Shown here in pieces: positions 19,944-23,768 of a stretch of DNA of 23,768 nt. The position numbers and the translations under genes were made by a program. The notes beneath the pieces were generated by a model that had not been told where the DNA came from, did not search any database, and saw only the letters and a list, made by a program, of their open reading frames with translations. How positions within the stretch are numbered: the first letter of the stretch is position 1; the number at the start of each line of letters is the position of its first letter. The stretch is from a virus, in IMG/VR virus record IMGVR_UViG_3300022833_000048, positions 1 to 23,768 of that record. One strand, 5' to 3'.

Positions 19944-20615
19944 ATGGCAACAGTAAAAATTACAAAAGAACTTACTAAAAGAACCGAAGGCATAGTAAAT
20001 ACCATGCGAGAAAAAGAGTTACTTAGTTTGTTTTTAGAAAAAGATTTCAAAGTATCTGGGGTAGACGCCAGTGATCTGTACAACAGAATAGCGTGGGGCA
20101 CTGACAAAATGCACCTCATTAAAGAGATGCCAGATGGTTGGATACGTAGAGTAGAGATCAGCGACATCCTCGTTACGGATGAGGCTGGCGATGATTCTGG
20201 CGTACTGCAACTGCACAGCATAAGTCTTTTCGATATGCGCAGCGCTTTTATTCGTCCGACAGCGGAAAGATACGGAGGCCAAATCCCCAAAATTACAGTA
20301 GCCGAGTTAGCTGAGATACCTGACCACATCATTGGAGTAGCGGAGTTACGGCAAGCTGTAAAAAACTGCGAGGCTAGGTTGAGCATACGTAAAAGGTGGG
20401 AGGGAGTAAGTACTAAGGTGTCGGAGTTCTTAGCAAAGTGCTCAACGCTCAACGAGGCTGTAAAAATTTACCCAGCGGTTCGCATGTACATACACGTAAG
20501 CGACCTAGAAAGACTCGACCGAAAGGTAGACAAGTCAGCTAAGAGTAAGGAAGTTATTGAGAATATAGACTTCGATGCGCTTACTGCAGCAGCAGTGGCG
20601 AGCAAAATATCTTGA
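19944..20615 (+). CDS. Possible Nmad5-like protein
   Basis: The 223-aa protein has a helical start (VKITKELTKRTEGIVNTMRE), a mid domain with VSGVDASDLYNRIAWGTDKM and LIKEMPDGWIRRVEISDI, and a C-terminal helix set (KRWEGVSTKVSEFLAKCST, then AVKIYPAVRMYI). Layout (basic N-terminal helices, Y-x-x-x-x-x-x-x-K-M-x-x-x-x-x-P-x-G-W, final T-x-x-x-x-x-x-x-P-x-V) recalls Nmad5, a family linked by context to nucleotide modification in phage DNA. I am not certain; it may be only a convergent helical protein. AAGGAGAACC precedes the ATG. The real role is open. Confidence 0.55.
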   Translation: MATVKITKELTKRTEGIVNTMREKELLSLFLEKDFKVSGVDASDLYNRIAWGTDKMHLIKEMPDGWIRRVEISDILVTDEAGDDSGVLQLHSISLFDMRSAFIRPTAERYGGQIPKITVAELAEIPDHIIGVAELRQAVKNCEARLSIRKRWEGVSTKVSEFLAKCSTLNEAVKIYPAVRMYIHVSDLERLDRKVDKSAKSKEVIENIDFDALTAAAVASKIS

Positions 20616-20628
20616 TTAGGAGAACACT

Positions 20629-21144
20629 ATGACAGCACTTAAAGAAGCCCTTACTGGGGCTATCGGCACTTGGAAATTTGACGACAGCGGTGACGTGGAA
20701 TCGACAGCCGAGATAGAAAAAACAGCACTCACAAACACTGAGTACATGTTCAACATGATTAGGGCCCATGGCAGTATGACTGGCGTTGATGCGCGCGACG
20801 AACTAGAAGCTCGCGGAATTAAGTGGGCTAAAGACTCATCTGCAGTTTTAGGTCAGTTGGCTAGGCGAGGGCTAATGTCCAGTGCCAAGGCGAATACCAT
20901 CTACGGCTACGCCACGAACAGATACGCCTGCTTATACCCAGAGTATCACCGCTCAGTAAAGGTCGCTAAGAAGAGCAGGGCAAAGCTCACAGCTCCGCAG
21001 GCACTTACACCTACAGCATCTAAGCGAGAGGCTATGTTCAAAATGGACTTTACTACGCCAGCCGCAGAGATTGTGGAACACCTAACGCTACGCCAAGCCC
21101 GGGCCGTGTACGACGAGTTGGCCGCTGTGTTTGGAAAGGACTGA
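20629..21144 (+). CDS. Winged-helix-like protein
   Basis: The 171-aa protein has a central TEYMFNMIRAHGSMTGVDAR followed by DELEARGIKWAKDSSAVLGQ and LARRGLMSS, the pattern of a winged helix (helix, helix, recognition-like helix Q-L-A-R-R-G-L). A basic linker (KVAKKSRAKLTAPQAL) leads to a C-terminal helix EIVEHLTLRQARAVYDELAA. The latter resembles short helical motifs found in many phage early proteins. A DNA-binding regulator of middle genes or a replication accessory factor is plausible. TAGGAG precedes the ATG. Confidence 0.65.
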   Translation: MTALKEALTGAIGTWKFDDSGDVESTAEIEKTALTNTEYMFNMIRAHGSMTGVDARDELEARGIKWAKDSSAVLGQLARRGLMSSAKANTIYGYATNRYACLYPEYHRSVKVAKKSRAKLTAPQALTPTASKREAMFKMDFTTPAAEIVEHLTLRQARAVYDELAAVFGKD

Positions 21145-21147
21145 GCC

Positions 21148-21333
21148 ATGACCGCACCGGAAGAGTTAAGCCGCTTACCATTTAACACTGGCAAAGTAGT
21201 CATCGGTAGCAAGTACGTCGTGCCAGTCAGAGGTGTAGAGATGAGCACCACAGAGTTACGCATACAACGTGCCCTGCTTGGTAAACCAATGACGTTTATG
21301 GAGCGTATTAGATATTGGTTTGACAATGCGTAA
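21148..21333 (+). CDS. Small early protein of unknown function
   Basis: The 61-aa protein begins MTAPEELSRLPFNTGKVVIG and continues SKYVVPVRGVEMSTTELRIQ. An N-terminal beta-like section (KVVIGSKYVVPVRG) is followed by a helix (TTELRIQRALLG) and a basic amphipathic end (MERIRYWFDNA). AAAGGA precedes the ATG. Its 3' end overlaps the next gene by 8 bases. No family is known to me. Confidence 0.7.
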   Translation: MTAPEELSRLPFNTGKVVIGSKYVVPVRGVEMSTTELRIQRALLGKPMTFMERIRYWFDNA

Positions 21334-21811
21334 GCGCAGCAGCTACAGGCCCAAGGGCGTGCGCCTTAATCCCATGGAGTATGTCATTGAGAGTCTGACT
21401 CCGGTGGCGGCGCACGGCTCCATACTTATTGACTTAAAGCTAAAGAACCACGCAGCATTGGCCACGACGACTCAGGGAAGGGCCGACCGCAAGACCATTG
21501 ACGTGCTGATTGCCGCTTTAAACATGACGGAGACGCTGTACAAGAAAGGCTTTGGTGACGTTGAGGAGCACGGCCCGCTGGTTAAGGCTGGCATGCAGGC
21601 GTTGCGCTCGCTTGGTGCGCGTGGCGCGGACACTGGGAAGTTCATCATGAAGTCCGAGGAGATGGCGGCGCTGAACGAGGCAATGGAGTTGCACGACGCG
21701 CAGCTGGAGGTGATAACGGTGAAGGACATGGAGAATGCCCTGCACCATATTTACGAGACCATTAAACACAAACGTGCCACGCCTATTGTGGCCAAGGAGA
21801 AAGTGAAATGA
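21326..21811 (+). CDS. Conserved basic phage protein of unknown function
   Basis: The 161-aa protein begins MRKRSSYRPKGVRLNPMEYV and contains ILIDLKLKNHAALATTTQGR, DVLIAALNMTETLYKKGFGD and GADTGKFIMKSEEMAALNEA, then MELHDAQLEVITVKDMENAL. The K-R-S-x-Y-R-P-K-G-V-R, L-x-L-K-N-H-x-A, and M-E-x-H-D-A-Q-x-E-V-I-T patterns are a very common early protein of podoviruses and siphoviruses with no assigned role. The start is the ATG inside the previous gene's end; a TTG 6 bases earlier is less likely. Confidence 0.8.
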   Translation: MRKRSSYRPKGVRLNPMEYVIESLTPVAAHGSILIDLKLKNHAALATTTQGRADRKTIDVLIAALNMTETLYKKGFGDVEEHGPLVKAGMQALRSLGARGADTGKFIMKSEEMAALNEAMELHDAQLEVITVKDMENALHHIYETIKHKRATPIVAKEKVK

Positions 21812-21966
21812 CACGAGAAGAAATGATGACAGACGGTACGCAGTACTGCTGCTACTGCGGGTGCGAGGTAAATGCACGGTTCCAATGCTGTGGTGAGAAC
21901 CACTTTCAAACATTTGCCGAGATGCGCCCTGATGAGCAGGACGAGTTTTTGGACAACGAGGAGTAA
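21808..21966 (+). CDS. Small zinc-ribbon-like protein
   Basis: The 52-aa protein has QYCCYCGCEV followed by ARFQCCGENHFQTF. Cys14, Cys17 or Cys19, Cys27, Cys28 and His32 suit a small zinc-binding knuckle. The rest is acidic (EMRPDEQDEFLDNEE). ATGA overlap joins it to the upstream gene. It may bind host factors or nucleic acid; function is unknown. Too short for a 60-residue cutoff. Confidence 0.75.
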   Translation: MTREEMMTDGTQYCCYCGCEVNARFQCCGENHFQTFAEMRPDEQDEFLDNEE

Positions 21967-21969
21967 GAC

Positions 21970-22653
21970 ATGACACCTTTGATTAGGGAAATGGTCAGCC
22001 TTGTAGTTGATGCTGGCCTTGACCCAACTCAAACGCATTGGTTTGATTTGACGGGCGTGATTAAAACCCCCCACGTTGCCGCAGACCCCAAGCGGTATTT
22101 ATTGCATCCAGCACCGTACAAAAAAGTAATGTTGTGTGCCCACACAGCGCACGGAGACTTTTTGTTGTTGATAATTACAGAGCCTGCCGCGACCATAGTA
22201 ACGGGTTGGATACTAAAGACGACGGGGTATAAATCCCTCGGGTCATTTTTGTTTGCTGAATATAATGGCGAGCCAAAAGTGGGGCCGGTTGATAAACCCA
22301 TTGACTCGCAAGACCTAGCAATGATGACCCGAATTGTTGCTATGTTTTATGCGTCACTGGACACTAGGACTGAAGCGTTTGTACCAACGGTAAGGAATAC
22401 ATTCACAAACCGCAGAAAGGTCCAACAAGGCAAGTTGCCGAGCTATGACTGGCATACAGTTGTAATAGAGCCCTCCAAGCCCCAGCAGGAACACCAAGGC
22501 GGCACGCACGCAAGCCCACGCAGGCATCAAGCCAGAGGTCATTGGAGAACCTATAAGTCTGGGAAGAAGGGGTGGGTTAAAGAGAATTGGAGAGGTGATG
22601 CATCTAAAGGCACGGTTTTTAAAGATTATTTCTTAAAGGAGAAGAACACATGA
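21970..22653 (+). CDS. Conserved phage protein with basic C-terminal motif
   Basis: The 227-aa protein has an alpha-beta N-terminal domain (PYKKVMLCAHTAHGDFLLLI, then TEPAATIVTGWILKTTGYKS), a linker rich in Lys, Gln and Ser, and a C-terminal motif GTHASPRRHQARGHWRTYKS followed by WVKENWRGD and FKDYFL. The P-R-x-H-x-x-R-G-H-W-R-x-Y-K-S-G-K-x-x-W-V pattern is widespread in phage proteins and is not a named enzyme to me; the paired His and basic residues could bind nucleic acid. The end (KEKNT) doubles as the AAAGGAGAAG leader of the next gene. Confidence 0.75.
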   Translation: MTPLIREMVSLVVDAGLDPTQTHWFDLTGVIKTPHVAADPKRYLLHPAPYKKVMLCAHTAHGDFLLLIITEPAATIVTGWILKTTGYKSLGSFLFAEYNGEPKVGPVDKPIDSQDLAMMTRIVAMFYASLDTRTEAFVPTVRNTFTNRRKVQQGKLPSYDWHTVVIEPSKPQQEHQGGTHASPRRHQARGHWRTYKSGKKGWVKENWRGDASKGTVFKDYFLKEKNT

Positions 22654-22973
22654 CCATCGACAACACCACGGGTAAAGATAAAGAGTTTTACGAACTTGGT
22701 CAAAGAATGTTTGATAGGTTAAAACCACTCAAGCCCATCAAACCGTACTTTGACACCATCCAAGAAGATATTGACTTGCTGTACCAAGTAAGCAGTGCAG
22801 ACATTGAAGCGTTGGAAGACGCAAAGATTACGCTGAATGTCATCAAAGAAGTAGAACCCGGCGTTTACGACGAAATCATTGATTCGTCTTTGTTGTTGAT
22901 AGACAAAGCATTAGGTATGAGCTACGGCGACGCGATGGAACGAGTTGCAATCAGAGCAGGGAGTAAGACATGA
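22650..22973 (+). CDS. Hypothetical helical protein
   Basis: The 107-aa protein is mainly helix: DKEFYELGQRMFDRLKPLKP, IQEDIDLLYQVSSADIEALE, DAKITLNVIKEVEPGVYDEI and LLLIDKALGMSYGDAMERVA. I know no family. It begins at an ATGA overlap and ends in another, so it is part of a tight cluster. AAAGGAGAAGAACAC is the leader. Confidence 0.7.
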   Translation: MTIDNTTGKDKEFYELGQRMFDRLKPLKPIKPYFDTIQEDIDLLYQVSSADIEALEDAKITLNVIKEVEPGVYDEIIDSSLLLIDKALGMSYGDAMERVAIRAGSKT

Positions 22974-23236
22974 CCCGCGATGACATTATTCGCATGGCAA
23001 AAAAGGCGGAGCTTCACTGCCACATAAATATAGAAGAACACAGCTTGGCTATTGAGGACTTGGAGCATTTTGCCGCCCTTGTCAGAAACGACTACAGCAA
23101 CAAGGCTTGGGTTGGGCTAACACCGGAAGATTACGACTCAATGCGTCCCCGTGTTCCATATGTCGTCAATGACTTTACATTTGCTGATGTTGCAGCAATT
23201 GTTGAGGACAAACTAAAGGAGAAGAACAATGGCTAA
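22970..23236 (+). CDS. Small conserved phage protein, MTRDDIIRMA type
   Basis: The 88-aa protein begins MTRDDIIRMAKKAELHCHIN and has LAIEDLEHFAALVRNDYSNK, then a C-terminal DFTFADVAAIVEDKLKEKN. The M-T-R-x-D-I-I-R-M-A start and L-x-x-F-A-A-L-V are those of a common phage protein family in which an A-E-R-x-A-C-A-K-V-C helix usually follows. Here that helix is in the separate gene at 23465, so the parts seem split. The end (KEKN) supplies the leader of the next gene. Confidence 0.75.
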   Translation: MTRDDIIRMAKKAELHCHINIEEHSLAIEDLEHFAALVRNDYSNKAWVGLTPEDYDSMRPRVPYVVNDFTFADVAAIVEDKLKEKNNG

Positions 23237-23468
23237 GCTAATCGACTTCCCCCTTGGCATTAACGAGGGCGAGACGCGCCTAGACCTTGACCCCGACGCG
23301 GTGCTGACTGGTGCAGTAGGACTGCTAAAAGAGGTGGTGATTGTTGGTTATGAAGCTGACGGCTCATTGTATTTTGCAAGCACCCGCGCCAATGGGCCTG
23401 ATGTGCTGTGGCTATTGAAACAGGCTGAGCAGAGACTCTTGGCTATTGAACGGGAGATGAGAACATGA
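23229..23468 (+). CDS. Small conserved phage protein of unknown function
   Basis: The 79-aa protein begins MAKLIDFPLGINEGETRLDL and has DAVLTGAVGLLKEVVIVGYE, ADGSLYFASTRANGPDVLWL and a final LKQAEQRLLAIE helix. V-I-x-G-x-x-x-D-G-x-x-Y-F-A-S-x-x-x-x-x-x-D-V-L-W-L-L is a pattern I know from many phages and prophages with no function assigned. It starts 8 bases within the upstream gene and ends at an ATGA overlap. Confidence 0.8.
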   Translation: MAKLIDFPLGINEGETRLDLDPDAVLTGAVGLLKEVVIVGYEADGSLYFASTRANGPDVLWLLKQAEQRLLAIEREMRT

Positions 23469-23662
23469 CTACGACGATTGAGTTTAAGGCTTGGCTAGAC
23501 AGTCCTCTGACAAAGGCGATGAAGCAAAACCACAAGGAGGCAGTGTTGGCTGAACGAGACGCGTGTGCCAAGGTGTGTGACGACATTGACGCTGAATACG
23601 ACGGCGAGGATGTGCTGGCGACTTGGTGTGCCAAAGCCATTCGCGCAAGAGGCAGTGTTTAA
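23465..23662 (+). CDS. Small conserved phage protein (ERDACAKVCDDID type)
   Basis: The 65-aa protein has FKAWLDSPLTKAMKQNHKEA, VLAERDACAKVCDDIDAEYD and DVLATWCAKAIRARG. The A-E-R-x-A-C-A-K-V-C helix followed by W-C-A-K-A-I-R-A-R is widespread in phages, usually at the end of MTRDDIIRMA proteins. Paired Cys residues may bind metal. The ATGA overlap sets the start. The end overlaps the hydrolase gene by 8 bases. Confidence 0.8.
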   Translation: MTTTIEFKAWLDSPLTKAMKQNHKEAVLAERDACAKVCDDIDAEYDGEDVLATWCAKAIRARGSV

Positions 23663-23768
23663 GTTACTACTGGCTTTGTTGATGCTACCAACATCAGTAA
23701 TGGCCGTGCCGTACAGTAAGCAGGCAAAATGCTTGGCTGACAATCTGCACTACGAAGCACGTGGCGAA
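23655..23768 (+). CDS. Secreted cell-wall hydrolase, SleB type (partial, runs off right edge)
   Basis: The frame is open to the edge. From the GTG at 23655 it reads MFKLLLALLMLPTSVMAVPY, a typical signal peptide with VMA before the cut, then SKQAKCLADNLHYEARGE. C-L-A-x-N-x-x-Y-E-A-R-G-E is the start of the SleB/CwlJ-type hydrolase domain (Hydrolase_2), in which the Glu of YEARGE is the likely catalytic residue. It would hydrolyse peptidoglycan after export, so it is a candidate endolysin. Start choice is open: GTG at 23628 is also in frame and would add 9 residues, and the AAGAGG before 23655 is only 2 bases away. The gene overlaps the previous stop by 8 bases. Confidence 0.8.
   Translation, partial: MFKLLLALLMLPTSVMAVPYSKQAKCLADNLHYEARGE

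Noticed and set aside
20946-21326. Minus-strand 126-aa frame opposite early genes
   Set aside because: All neighbours are on the plus strand with overlaps and leaders; this frame has none.

Overview
The window is about 24 kb of a tailed double-stranded DNA phage of the Caudoviricetes. It is probably a short-tailed (podovirus-like) phage of a Gram-negative, likely aquatic, proteobacterium. The basis is a complete head block (small and large terminase, portal, scaffold, major capsid protein) followed by small adaptor and fibre proteins, with no tape measure, sheath or baseplate genes. No host-type metabolic genes, tRNA, rRNA, integrase or CRISPR array could be seen. The host is an inference from gene content, not something the sequence proves.

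Layout. Positions 13050 down to 1 are read on the minus strand as a late block: ribbon-helix-helix protein, small terminase, large terminase, portal, an 80-aa protein, scaffold, major capsid protein, 96-aa protein, two adaptor-like proteins, a BppU-like protein, a repeat-rich tail protein, a collar/fibre-like protein, a 629-aa fibre with a self-cleaving S74 chaperone domain, two small proteins, a membrane protein and a holin cut by the left edge. Inside this block the scaffold-capsid genes look like a separate transcription unit. A near-perfect sigma70 promoter (TTGACA, 17 bp, TATAAA) overlaps the portal stop codon, and a textbook UUCG-loop terminator follows the capsid gene.

Positions 13051-14923 are a mostly non-coding divergence region with one isolated unknown gene (13879-14370). 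It holds two strong G-quadruplex tracts, a 26-bp direct repeat with alternative hairpins, a nested hairpin and palindrome family built on GTAGTACTAC, and three CTGACTAAATACA repeats spaced in multiples of 22 bp. It is the best place in the window for an origin, a packaging site or the early/late control region.

Positions 14924-23768 are read on the plus strand as an early/middle block of many small, tightly packed genes, often with ATGA overlaps and strong AGGAG leaders. Several were too short for a 60-residue cutoff. Its centre is a three-gene cassette: a MoxR-like AAA+ ATPase, a helical protein in the place of DUF3150, and a metallopeptidase-like VWA protein (DUF2201 type). Then come a possible Nmad5-like protein, a winged-helix-like protein, a zinc-ribbon protein and several conserved phage proteins of unknown role. 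The right edge cuts into a secreted SleB-type cell-wall hydrolase. DNA polymerase, helicase, primase and an obvious tail nozzle are not in the window and must lie outside it if present.
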